39,281 nucleotides of DNA from a bacterium. Its GTDB lineage: Bacteria > Calescibacteriota > Calescibacteriia > Calescibacteriales > Calescibacteriaceae. Shown one piece after another: positions 24,493-33,864 of the stretch (the first letter of the stretch is position 1; each line of letters starts with the position of its first letter). Below the pieces are notes generated by a model. The model was not told the DNA's origin. It did no database searches and saw only the letters and a list, made by a program, of their open reading frames with translations. A program made the translations under genes and the position numbers. The stretch lies in NCBI GenBank assembly GCA_030550715.1, contig JAUQOU010000017.1, positions 1 to 39,281 of the forward strand, read 5' to 3'.

Positions 24493-25378
24493 ATGGGTGA
24501 GATAAGAAGGATTAGTTTATATGTTTTTGTTTTTATGTGTTGTTTGTTTTGAGTGCTTGCGTGAGGGGAGTAGGGAAGGGACAGAATGAGAATGGAGGAA
24601 ATAAATCAAATGAAATTAGGGCAATGGGAGTTGCTGAGCTGAAAGAGAAAGTAGTTGAGATAAGATGGCAGAAGGTAAAATGCGAAGGTTATAGAATTTA
24701 CAAAACATCCTTAACTTTGTCTTTTTCTCCCTATTTTTCTTCTCCTCCGACAAAATCATCGGAAAAACTTATAGCTGTTTTGCCTTCCTCTGAGGAATCA
24801 TACAGGGACTATGAGGTTGAGGCATCAAGGCATTATATATACAGGATAGAAGCATTTGAAGGGGATAAGATAGTAGGAGAGACAAGGGCTGAGGTCAGGA
24901 CACCTTTTCCGCCATCCGTTGAATCTGCAGAAGTTGAAGTGATAACTTCTGAGCTTGTTATCATAAGGTGGAAGGGGAAAGGGGATGTGTATTCATATGA
25001 GGTTACAAGGGCAGATGAGAAGGGGGTAAAAATTTTAGCTGAGTTTCCATCTGGTATAACTTATTATCCAGATGGGAGTTTTGTGGGTGAAGGGAGGAAG
25101 TGTTGGTATATCAGAGGTAAATCAGGTTGGGGAGAGGATGAGAAGGTGGTCTGTTTGGAGGTTAGGTGAGGAGGAGCTTTACCACCTCCGCCATCACCAG
25201 CAAATCTTAAGGTTTTGATGACGGAGGGAGGTAAAGTTGAGTTAAGCTGGGATTTGAAGGGGGGATGGGATATAAGATTTTGAGGTGTGAGGTAGGAGGG
25301 AATGTGGGAAAGGAGGGAGAAGGGGGAGATGAGGAAAAGGTGGGGTATGAAACTTATATACAAAGAATACCAAGGTAA
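24493..25378 (+). pseudogene. FnIII lipoprotein gene, copy 1 (frameshifted, in-frame stop)
   Basis: The track begins at GTG 24537, leaving only seven residues before the lipobox LSAC. A better start is ATG 24493 (MGEIRRISLYVFVFMC) in another frame, so a one-base shift within the T-rich signal sequence breaks the gene. The main frame encodes two FnIII-like domains (VAELKEKVVEIRWQKVKCEG; VEVITSELVIIRWKGKG) up to CLEVR. There is a TGA at 25167, and the same frame continues with PPPPSPANLKVLMTEGGKVE. A further shift near 25260 gives GYKILRCEVGG and ends at 25378. Copy 2 immediately downstream has the same domains in the same order (GYRIYK, YPDGS, KSAWGED), so these are tandem paralogues. The product would have been an outer-surface lipoprotein. 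Confidence 0.7.
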
Positions 25379-25388
25379 TAAAAATGCT

Positions 25389-27401
25389 ATGAGGAACATA
25401 AAAAAAGAATTTTTTCTTCATAACAGCAGAGTTATCAGAGATGGGATTCATGGTAAGGAAGTCCCTTTATTTCTTTTGTGTTTTCTATTTATTTTTGTAT
25501 CAAACTTCATATTATGTTCTCAAAAAATTCCGAATGAAGATATAGCAGAGAAGTTGGGCAATGGAGAAGATAGAGGAAGAATATCCTTGCATAATGGAAT
25601 AGGAGCGGAGGTAAGCTTAAAAGAAAAATGTGTAAAAATATTTTGGGAAAAAGTAGAGGGAGATGGATACAGGATATACAAAATTGTAAATTTTGATTCT
25701 TCTTCGTCTGAACACCTGAAACAAGCTCAAAAGAATATTTTATCCCTTATTGCAACTTTACCTAACTCTGCAACTTCATATACCGATTGTGATGTTAAAC
25801 CATCTACTTCATACAAATATAAAGTAGTAGCATTTAAAGGTGATAAAGTTATACATTAGTTTGAGATTAAAATAACAACACCTTCACCACCTTTGGTCAG
25901 AGACCTAAAAGTAGATATAATATCTCCGAATCTTGCAGTATTAAAGTGGAGGAATGATGAGAATTCATATTTATACGAGGTAGCGAGAGCTAATTATAAA
26001 AAATCAAATAGGGCATTTCATTCATATCCTATAACTCTTGCTTTATTTCCTTCCGAAATAACTTTTTATCCTGATGGTAGCATAAGAGAGGGGGAGGAGT
26101 ATTGCTGGTTTGTAAGAGCAAAATCAGCTTGGGGAGAAGATACAGAGGTAACATGTGCCAGAGTGGTTGAGGTTCAAACAAAATTCCCAAATTCAAATTC
26201 CTTTTCAAATCTTTATCCGTATTTTCCTTTACCTCCGGAAAATCTTACTGCTGAAAAGAAAGAAGGAAAAGTTTATCTTACTTGGGAAGGGAGAGGAGGA
26301 GAAGGGTTCAAAATTCTAAGATGTGAATATGAAGATGAAAGGAAGTATTGTTCGGCTGATATAGCTATATGGATTACAGGGAAAGGAGAGTCATCTTTTA
26401 CCGATGAATTAGAAGAAGATAAAAAATATTGTTATAGGGTTCAAGTATATGATAAGTGAGGAGATTCAAGGAGTTCAAATCCTGTATGCGTTTCGGGATG
26501 TGAAAGGGAGTTTTTCAGAGATTTGGATGGAGATGGGTTTGGGAGTGGAGAAAAACTTAAAGGATGTGATATGCCCAAGGGTGTAACGATATATTCTGGG
26601 GATTGTAATGATGAGAATTCGTCTATAAATCCTGGAATGAGAGAGATTTGTGGAGATGGCATAGATAACAACTGTGATGGTTCGCCTGATGAGGGATGTG
26701 GTTGTGTAGAGGGAGAAACTCGTTTTTGCTATACTGGACCCATTGGTACTGAGGGTGTAGGGGAGTGTAGAGCAGGGATTCAAATGTGTGAGGGAGGTGG
26801 ATGGGGGAAGTGTGATGGTCAGGTATTACCTCGGATTGAAATTTGCGATGGTCTTGATAATGATTGTGATGGTAGGGTAGATGAAGCGGATATGTACATA
26901 TCATTTAAGGTTTATTGGGATAGTGATAGGATAAAGGAGCTTCCAGATTGGGTGTGTGAGAATTTGCCAAACTATCCATATAGGAGCACTGTAACATCAA
27001 GGTGGCCTGTAAATGTGATAATAGATGAGGTTAAGATAGAGGGGGTGGAAGCAAGGATAGAAACAAGAATTTATGTTGTTGATTTAGAGGATAGAACGAT
27101 TTTAATTTATGCCAAGGGACAGAACATTTTGGGTTATACAGAATTTGGAGAAAAATATAGTTGCGGTCAGACATTGGTATATATGGTGAAATCGATAAGG
27201 GTTCGTGGGGATACTATTTTTATTGAGGAGACCACAGAGGGCCTTATACCATTTATCAGGTTTGCTTGGATACCCCCAAGACCATATTTTGATTTTGTTG
27301 TTCTCCCGAAAGAATTTTCGCAAATCTTTAAAAATTCAAAAAACATAGTAGTGGTGGAGAGTAAGAGTGATGGTGATTTCTGTCCATTGGGAGAAATTTA
27401 A
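25389..27401 (+). pseudogene. FnIII-MopE lipoprotein gene, copy 2: one frame interrupted only by TAG and TGA
   Basis: The three track ORFs starting at 25302, 25893 and 26523 share one reading frame. They are separated only by TAG (25857-25859) and TGA (26457-26459). The product would have a hydrophobic signal with Cys (FVSNFILCSQK) and three FnIII-like domains (KCVKIFWEKVEGDGYRIYK; LAVLKWRNDENSYLYEVARA; EGKVYLTWEGRGGEGFKILR). Two MopE-type units follow (DLDGDGFGSGE, GDCNDENSSINPG, GDGIDNNCDGSPDEGC; then EICDGLDNDCDGRVDE) and a unique about 170-residue end. No frameshift occurs in some 2 kb, unlike copy 1. In-frame ATG 25389 is the likely start, though it has a weak Shine-Dalgarno. The upstream part of the track ORF 25302 is the tail of copy 1. 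The gene may be a recent pseudogene or may use readthrough; assembly error is also possible. Confidence 0.7.
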
Positions 27402-27491
27402 AAACAGCCCTCTTATGAAAATTAAGATATTTTTTTATGAAATTTTATCTTACATCTTATTGCAAAGAGCGATCAAATTTTATTTTAAATC

Positions 27492-28358
27492 ATGATAACT
27501 TTTCACATAATAACTATCTTTCCTGAGTTCTTCTCATCTCCGCTTGATGTTGGACTTATAAAAAAAGCAAGGGAGAAAAACATTGTTGATTTTGATATTA
27601 TAGACCTGAAAGAGTTCGGACTCGGGAAACACAAACTTATTGATGATAGACCATACGGCGGTGGCTCCGGAATGATTTTGAGACCTGAGCCAGTTTGCTC
27701 TGCTATTCAATCAGCTAAAATAAAAGACCCAAACCGAAAAAGAGTAATTCTTATGACACCATCAGGGGAACTCCTGATTCAGCAAAAACTAAAAGAATTG
27801 GCTTCTCTTTCAGATATAGTTATCGTATGCCCAAGATATGAAGGCGTTGATGAGAGAGTGAAAAAGTATGTTGATGAGGAAATCTCAATAGGTGATTATG
27901 TTATTCACTCAGGAGATACTGCGTCTCTGGTCCTGATAGAAGGAATTATTAGATTGAAAGAAGGATTTATGTCGTCTTCCCCGGAGGAAGAGATATATTT
28001 TTCACTGCTTGATTTTCCTCAATACACAAGACCGAGGTCTTTTGAAAATTCAGAAGTTCCATCGGTTCTTCTTTCAGGAGATCACAAAAAAATCAGGTTA
28101 TGGAGAATTGAGCAGTCGGTTAGAAAAACTGTTCAGAGAAGACCCGACCTTATTTTAAAACTCATCTTGCAAAACGATGAGCTGAAAGATTTTCTCAAAG
28201 ATGAGTTAGAGAAAATTATAAGTTATCTTCTGTCTCTCTCTTACTGTAAGGGCAAAGAGATTCAAAGGCGGACCGATTTTGATGAGAAAATTTTCTCTGC
28301 TGTTTTTCGCTTTTTTTCTGATATGCAACTGGAAAATGACCCTTTTTCTCCTTTCTGA
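27492..28358 (+). CDS. trmD: tRNA (guanine-37 N1)-methyltransferase TrmD
   Basis: TrmD methylates G37 of tRNAs with SAM and prevents +1 frameshifting. The 288-residue SPOUT protein begins MITFHIITIFPEFFSSPLDVG and has DDRPYGGGSGM, RYEGVDERV, EISIGDYVI, LLDFPQYTRP with the catalytic Asp, and VLLSGDHKKIRLWR. Two SAM-knot positions differ from the usual consensus: CGRYEG reads CPRYEG, and LSGGE reads HSGDT. The C-terminus is somewhat longer than in E. coli. It lacks a Shine-Dalgarno. The usual partners rpsP, rimM and rplS are absent. sat follows 56 bases downstream. Confidence 0.93.
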   Translation: MITFHIITIFPEFFSSPLDVGLIKKAREKNIVDFDIIDLKEFGLGKHKLIDDRPYGGGSGMILRPEPVCSAIQSAKIKDPNRKRVILMTPSGELLIQQKLKELASLSDIVIVCPRYEGVDERVKKYVDEEISIGDYVIHSGDTASLVLIEGIIRLKEGFMSSSPEEEIYFSLLDFPQYTRPRSFENSEVPSVLLSGDHKKIRLWRIEQSVRKTVQRRPDLILKLILQNDELKDFLKDELEKIISYLLSLSYCKGKEIQRRTDFDEKIFSAVFRFFSDMQLENDPFSPF

Positions 28359-28414
28359 AACAAAAATCTGAAAAATTTTCAAACTGTTTTTCTCTCTTTT
28401 TATGTTATCTTATT

Positions 28415-29629
28415 ATGTCATTTTCATATTCACGCTTATCAAAACCATCGGGAAAAAAAAGGTTGCAAGAGCTTGGTGATTATAAGCATAGGAAAAATGA
28501 AATTATCCCGCCTCACGGGGGAAAGCTTATTACAAGATATTATCCTGACCTGAAAATAAAAGATGGTTATCCTGTTGTGAAAATTACAAGACGGGAGTGG
28601 TGCGACCTCCAGCTCATAGCCACAGGGGCTCTTTCTCCCCTCAAAGGTTTTATGAAAAAGAAAGATTATAATTCTTGCGTTAAAGATATGCACCTTCACG
28701 ATGGTACCCTCTGGTCAATACCCATAACCCTATCTGTAAATGATGATACTTTTAAAATTCTGAAAAAGAAAGATATAGCATATCTTGAATACGAGGGAAA
28801 AGTTTGGGGATTGATTGAGATAGAAGATATGTATCGTCCAGATAAAGAAAAAGAGGCAGTTTATGTGTACAAAACCGATTCTCCCGAACATCCATCGGTT
28901 GCATATCTGAAATCAACAGGAGATATATATGTTGGCGGAGAAGTGAAGGTGCGGGAGATTTCTGACTTCAGATTTCCCGGAGAGTTCTTTACTCCTTTGC
29001 AAACTCGCGAGGAATTTAAAAAGAGAGGGTGGAGAAAAGTAGCAGGTTTTCAAACAAGGAACGCACCTCACAGGGGACACGAATACATACAGAAAACCGC
29101 TCTCGAATTTGTAGATGGACTATTTATAAATCCTCTTGTTGGAGAGACCAAAAAAGACGATGTCCCATCAGAGCTTATAATTCGATCTTACAAAGCTATA
29201 ATAAGCAAGTACTATAGGGTTGAAAGAGTTTTTCTTGGTATATTGCCTTCTGCGATGAGATACGGCGGTCCGCGTGAAGCAGTTCACCATGCAATAATAA
29301 GAAAAAATTTCGGTTGCACACATTTTATAGTAGGAAGAGACCACGCTGGATTTAAGAATTTTTATGGACCATACGATGCTCACAAGCTCTTGGAAAGCAT
29401 ACCAGAAAAAGATCTTGGCATAGTTCCTTTGTTCTTCGGGAACTCATTCTGGTGTAAAGAATGCGGTGGCATGGTTTCAGAGAAGATATGCCCTCACTCA
29501 GAAGAATTTCACATATCAATTTCGGGAACGAAAGTGAGAGAAATGCTTTCACGCGGAGAAGAACCACCATACGAGTTCATGCGTCCTGAAGTATCAAAAA
29601 TACTTATCAACTTCTATAAAAGCTTATAG
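28415..29629 (+). CDS. sat: Sulfate adenylyltransferase (ATP sulfurylase)
   Basis: ATP sulfurylase converts sulfate and ATP to APS and pyrophosphate, in assimilation or dissimilatory sulfate/sulfite metabolism. The 404-residue monofunctional enzyme has AGFQTRNAPHRGHEYIQKTA (QxRN and HxGH), GILPSAMRYGGPREAVHHAI and IVGRDHAG. A zinc knuckle, FWCKECGGM with a following ICPH, resembles the Zn site of the Thermus enzyme. There is no fused APS kinase domain. No cysC, cysH, apr or sulfate transporter is nearby, so the direction of use cannot be inferred. It ends 11 bases before a convergent lipoprotein gene. Confidence 0.95.
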   Translation: MSFSYSRLSKPSGKKRLQELGDYKHRKNEIIPPHGGKLITRYYPDLKIKDGYPVVKITRREWCDLQLIATGALSPLKGFMKKKDYNSCVKDMHLHDGTLWSIPITLSVNDDTFKILKKKDIAYLEYEGKVWGLIEIEDMYRPDKEKEAVYVYKTDSPEHPSVAYLKSTGDIYVGGEVKVREISDFRFPGEFFTPLQTREEFKKRGWRKVAGFQTRNAPHRGHEYIQKTALEFVDGLFINPLVGETKKDDVPSELIIRSYKAIISKYYRVERVFLGILPSAMRYGGPREAVHHAIIRKNFGCTHFIVGRDHAGFKNFYGPYDAHKLLESIPEKDLGIVPLFFGNSFWCKECGGMVSEKICPHSEEFHISISGTKVREMLSRGEEPPYEFMRPEVSKILINFYKSL

Positions 29630-29640
29630 ATTTTCAAACT

Positions 29641-30492
29641 TCAAGGGAATATGCAACCTGTCCGGCTTTCCTCGCAGGGAAGATCAAAATTTATTTTTTC
29701 CAAATTTATATCTCCTTCTATTTTTGTCGGGCAAATAGGAATTACTATTGCTGCTTCTCCTCCACTCACCATAAATGATTGTGATTTTATATTTGTATTA
29801 AGCTCCCCCTCATCTACACATCCACCGTTTGACTTTACTAATCCTTTTATCTCTATTACCCACTGAGTTCCAGAGTTTTGAAAAAATCTTGAGGAAAAAT
29901 CTCTGAGTTCCAGATTTATTCTATCAATCCAATCAACTTTTATACTGCCTATGTTTGAATCAACTTTGAATCCCCCTCTGAATTTGTAAGACGTTAGTCC
30001 GGAAAAATATATAAATCCCTGATACATTGCTCCGTTTTCTCTTTTTTGTATGAACAAATTTACATCTTTTAAGTTTATTCCTGTTTCAAAAGATACTTTC
30101 CCTGCTATTTCTGCTGAAATTGCCGATGTTTGTGAAGTGACTTTTAGCTGAAACTCGTATGAATTCTGCTCGGTCTTTACGATAAATCCGCTCACGGGAG
30201 GTGTAGTGTTATCGCAGTAAAATACAGATTTATTCTCGTTTTCTTTTTTTATGCATTCATAGTTCCATGAAAGAATTTCTTCAAAGAAATTTTGTATTTG
30301 TTTTGCAAGGTATAGAAGCGAAGATATTGAATACACAATTTTTGTTATCTCATCTTTCTGCACTGATTTTTTTTCCTTATCTTTTTTACAGTGAATTGTT
30401 CCCGAGAAGATAAGTGAAGTTGAAAATATCAGTACAGAGATTTTTCCCAGAATTCTTCTTTTGCTCCCAATTGCTTGCTCGCTCGCTATCAT
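29641..30492 (-). CDS. Putative lipoprotein, 283 aa
   Basis: The N-terminus has basic residues (SKRRILGK), a hydrophobic core (ISVLIFSTSLIFSG) and Cys-Lys-Lys, a plausible lipobox (GTIHC) followed by a Lys/Glu linker. The remainder is beta-rich (FIVKTEQNSYEFQLKV; GFIYFSGLTSYKFRGG), like an outer-membrane-associated beta-sandwich, with a Cys pair near the C-terminus. I recognise no family. It is divergent from the propeller lipoprotein at 30585. The 92-base shared spacer is very AT-rich with an AATATTT/AAATATT hairpin. Confidence 0.6.
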   Translation of the reverse strand: MIASEQAIGSKRRILGKISVLIFSTSLIFSGTIHCKKDKEKKSVQKDEITKIVYSISSLLYLAKQIQNFFEEILSWNYECIKKENENKSVFYCDNTTPPVSGFIVKTEQNSYEFQLKVTSQTSAISAEIAGKVSFETGINLKDVNLFIQKRENGAMYQGFIYFSGLTSYKFRGGFKVDSNIGSIKVDWIDRINLELRDFSSRFFQNSGTQWVIEIKGLVKSNGGCVDEGELNTNIKSQSFMVSGGEAAIVIPICPTKIEGDINLEKINFDLPCEESRTGCIFP

Positions 30493-30584
30493 CTCTTTTA
30501 TATTCTATATCTAAACCAATCTATTTTATCTTTAAATACAATATTTAGGAAAAATATTAAATTTTTTATAAGGATATAGTTTTT

Positions 30585-32249
30585 ATGCTTTGCAGAGCAA
30601 AATTTCTCATCACATTTTTATTTTTGATTTTTGTTTCTTTTTCTTGTGGAAGAGCATGGAAGGGGCTTTTCTTCCCGGAAGAAGGTGGAGTTGTTATTCC
30701 AAAAGAATCTGAAATTGTCTCAATCCCAGCTTCGCAAGGCGCAAGTATTCCAGAGGGTATACAGTGGGATTTTACCCTTGATAAAAACGACCTACCACAT
30801 ATCGCAATTTTTGATTTCTATCAGGGAGCTTTGTATTACTTTTCTCTTGATTTTCAAGGAAAATGGGTACCTGAAAAAGTTGATCCACCAGAAGAAGAAA
30901 GAAGCTTCCTTGTTTCAAGTTATGTAGCTGGAAAGAGCCCTCGGATATTCCTCGTAGATGGCATACCACACATCGTATATCTTTCCTCATCTTACAAAGA
31001 TAAGATACCGAGAACCTACCTGATAAAGGAGGCGTTCAAAGATAAATTTGGTATATGGAGATGTAGAACTATAAAACGCTGGACTACCGATATAGATTTC
31101 ATAGATGCCAGATATTCTCCGTCTCTTAAAAAAGTGATTTTAGTTCTGCTTGATAAAAGTGAGCCAGCTCTTTTCATAGGTAAATTTTCTCCGGGAAACG
31201 AAAATAACACGAAGGTTTGCAACTTCCCTGAACTTGAAGAAAGAGAGAAGGAAAATTCAGATATCTCTCTTGCTCCCATTTATTTCTTTGCCTCAGGAAT
31301 TCTGAGAATAAAATACAAGTTAGACAGCCGTTGCAATAATATAAGCAATGTCTCTCCGGGCTTTTCTCTTCAACTTGTAAACTTCAAAAGAAATCTTGTT
31401 GATATGACCGGCTTTGTATTCTATGAGTATGTTTTAAACCAAGCTTACTGGATTGAATTCAGACAAGACCAATTTCAGTTCTCCGATGAACTATCATCAC
31501 AGATTATAAATAATCCGTCTTTGAGCTATATTGAGTATTTGAGGGTGAACGAATCGGGAACCCAGTGTCTTCCTAATTCTTCTCCGGCATACCTTATAAA
31601 TCTCACTCATCCTGCGGCAGATATAGATTCAATTTCCATCCTTACCCAAAATGGTGAGATAAAATTAGATAAAGGAAATTACATTGTAGATTCCCCCCAG
31701 AGGATATTTCTGAACCTTTCGGGCATATATCCCGGGAAAATAAATTCTCCTGATGCAGTGAGTTCTGTTGTTGTGAGGTTTAAACCGATGATGGATTTTC
31801 GTATGGTTTCTCTTGGCGGTTTTCGTAAGCTTATTTCTGCTGCTTCTGATGAGAAAGGAGAAATTCATTTTTCAAATTTCAACAGTACTCCTCCGCTTTT
31901 TGCGGTTGAGTATGGCTTTTTACCATCGCCAGATAGTCCTCCTTCTATATTAGTTGTAGACGGAGGCGGTGGGGGAATATATACGGTAGGAACAGGTGGA
32001 ACATCTATATCGGTCACTCCCGAAGGATACCCTGTTATAGCTTATTTTTATCCATTCACATCAGACCTCAAAGTTGCTGTGAAGTTTTCAAATACATGGT
32101 ATGTTGTCTCTAAAAAAATGAAAGATGTTTCTGGCTTTGCTCCTAAATCCATTATGTTAAGTAATGAATCATCTGTTGCTATACTTGTTCCCACAAGGTC
32201 TGCTGATTCCTTCAAAATTTCCCTTATCTATGTTCCCATCGCTCCCTGA
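30585..32249 (+). CDS. Putative propeller-like lipoprotein A
   Basis: The 554-residue product has a lipoprotein signal (LITFLFLIFVSFSCGR) whose Cys would be lipidated. After a short linker it carries repeats of the form D-x-x-x-x-PHI-x-hydrophobic (LDKNDLPHIAIFDFYQGALY; VDGIPHIVYLSSS) typical of beta-propeller blades in surface proteins. The middle part (about 240-430) is beta-rich and the end returns to blade-like patterns (ITPEGYPVIAYFYP-type). AAGGA lies about 10 bases before the ATG. It is the first of three same-strand lipoproteins with short gaps. The ligand is unknown. Confidence 0.65.
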   Translation: MLCRAKFLITFLFLIFVSFSCGRAWKGLFFPEEGGVVIPKESEIVSIPASQGASIPEGIQWDFTLDKNDLPHIAIFDFYQGALYYFSLDFQGKWVPEKVDPPEEERSFLVSSYVAGKSPRIFLVDGIPHIVYLSSSYKDKIPRTYLIKEAFKDKFGIWRCRTIKRWTTDIDFIDARYSPSLKKVILVLLDKSEPALFIGKFSPGNENNTKVCNFPELEEREKENSDISLAPIYFFASGILRIKYKLDSRCNNISNVSPGFSLQLVNFKRNLVDMTGFVFYEYVLNQAYWIEFRQDQFQFSDELSSQIINNPSLSYIEYLRVNESGTQCLPNSSPAYLINLTHPAADIDSISILTQNGEIKLDKGNYIVDSPQRIFLNLSGIYPGKINSPDAVSSVVVRFKPMMDFRMVSLGGFRKLISAASDEKGEIHFSNFNSTPPLFAVEYGFLPSPDSPPSILVVDGGGGGIYTVGTGGTSISVTPEGYPVIAYFYPFTSDLKVAVKFSNTWYVVSKKMKDVSGFAPKSIMLSNESSVAILVPTRSADSFKISLIYVPIAP

Positions 32250-32326
32250 ATCAGGAATATGGAATTTTCATTTGAGAGAGATAAAATTATATTTTTGAGA
32301 TGGTTTTTGTTAGGGGAAAGGATTTT

Positions 32327-33826
32327 ATGAAGGTATATTTCTACTGCGGATGTGTTTTTTTGTTTTTGATTTTTCTGCTTTCTTGTGGGCGTTTTTCGGG
32401 AGATTATGAAACTAAAATACCTTTTTCTCTTTCTCCTGCTGAATATCTCATATCTGCTGGTGATAGCGGACTTTTCAACCACTTTGCACAAGATAAAAAC
32501 GGCGGAATTCATGTAGTGTATTACAACATGCTTTACCGAACTGTTTTCTGGGCTTATGCACCAGATCTGAAAACAGGTTTCAGAAATATAGAAATGGTAG
32601 ATGAAGCAGGACAAAATGATAACTTTGGACTATCTCCAAAAGTCGTCATAGATTCCCAGAACATCCCACATGTGATTTATATAAGACATAAAGAGAATGG
32701 AGAGGATAGCTTTTCTATCTACCACGCCCAGCGACTCGGAGATAATAAGTGGAAAATAGAGAGAGTTCAAAACCCGTGCCCTTATGAAAGCAAAGCCGAA
32801 CTCCTTTCCGCTGTCATAGACCCAGAAGATATAATACACATATCTTACATAGGAATGGATAAAAGATTGTATTACATTTCTTTGGGAGTTGATGGTAAAA
32901 TTTTGAGATGTGAGCAAGTAGACCCAGCGGTGGGAGAAGTAGCACGAGTCCCCTCTGGTGGAGCTATCTCGGGATGCCTTGATATGAAAATAGATGAAGC
33001 AGGAACCCTCAGATTAGCCTATTATGACTCAGAAAACGGTAATGTGAAATACGCATACAAGAAAAAAGACGAGCAAAATTGGGTTATATCTGTCGTCGGA
33101 TGGGATAGGGTCTTCAATGAAGAAATTCAATTTATAGCCCTTAACCCAAATCAATATCAAGCAGAACTGAAATTCCCATCTAATGAATCACGGCTTGATT
33201 CATCACTTTTCGCAATAGGTCCCGGAGGAAGAAAAGAAGTCCCCAAAGATTTCTGGAGATTTAGATCTCTAAAATATGTTCTTCTTGACGCAAGTGTTGT
33301 TGGTCCGGGTAAGGACTTTGACCTTAACACGATGAAATTTTATATAAGCTATGTAAGAATCGATACTTCTCCCGATGACGAAGGTATATTCTGCTCAGCG
33401 GGATATAACAAAAACTTTGACCACTATGTTGCTTACTTTAATGTGACAAAACTGCAGATTGAGTTTGCTTACTTTCAATCTGGTTCGTGGATCAGGGAGG
33501 TTGTAGATAATGTACCGGTAGGGACACAGATTCAGCTCACCAACTATAAGATCTCGCAAGACGTATGGGTTCCTGTTATATTCTATTCTGACTCCATAAG
33601 GTGGAATATAAAATCGGCTTTTTTACTTGAGAAACCAGAGAGAAGGTGGATGGTAAATACTCTTATATCAAAAGGAATTGCGGGAATTTATCTTTTTGCT
33701 GACTTTATGCCAAACTATGGTGATGCTGGACTATCTTATATGAGAAATATAGATGGAGATTACGTTCTATATTTCTCTCTTTTTGAAATTCCGAAAGAAA
33801 TAAAAGAACAGCTGACTCTAAAATAG
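32327..33826 (+). CDS. Putative propeller-like lipoprotein B (paralogue of A)
   Basis: The track starts at ATG 32300, but GGGGAAAGG stands just before ATG 32327, giving MKVYFYCGCVFLFLIFLLSC with a clean lipobox (LLSC). I use that start. At least four blade-like repeats are visible: AQDKNGGIHVVYYNMLYRTV, VIDSQNIPHVIYIRHKENGE, AVIDPEDIIHISYIGMDKRL and KIDEAGTLRLAYYDSENGNV. They share the D-x-x-x-x-HI-x-Y pattern with lipoprotein A, so the two are related. It may be a surface binding protein; no catalytic site is seen. Downstream, the next lipoprotein starts 38 bases after its stop. Confidence 0.68.
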   Translation: MKVYFYCGCVFLFLIFLLSCGRFSGDYETKIPFSLSPAEYLISAGDSGLFNHFAQDKNGGIHVVYYNMLYRTVFWAYAPDLKTGFRNIEMVDEAGQNDNFGLSPKVVIDSQNIPHVIYIRHKENGEDSFSIYHAQRLGDNKWKIERVQNPCPYESKAELLSAVIDPEDIIHISYIGMDKRLYYISLGVDGKILRCEQVDPAVGEVARVPSGGAISGCLDMKIDEAGTLRLAYYDSENGNVKYAYKKKDEQNWVISVVGWDRVFNEEIQFIALNPNQYQAELKFPSNESRLDSSLFAIGPGGRKEVPKDFWRFRSLKYVLLDASVVGPGKDFDLNTMKFYISYVRIDTSPDDEGIFCSAGYNKNFDHYVAYFNVTKLQIEFAYFQSGSWIREVVDNVPVGTQIQLTNYKISQDVWVPVIFYSDSIRWNIKSAFLLEKPERRWMVNTLISKGIAGIYLFADFMPNYGDAGLSYMRNIDGDYVLYFSLFEIPKEIKEQLTLK

Positions 33827-33864
33827 TTCTCTACTTATGCGAAAATAATTTTTTAGATGCTAAG

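Noticed and set aside
25389-27401. Alternative genetic code (TGA or TAG as sense codon)
   Set aside because: Both TAG and TGA interrupt the frame, and intact genes such as rplB, asd and fusA end normally with TGA or TAG.
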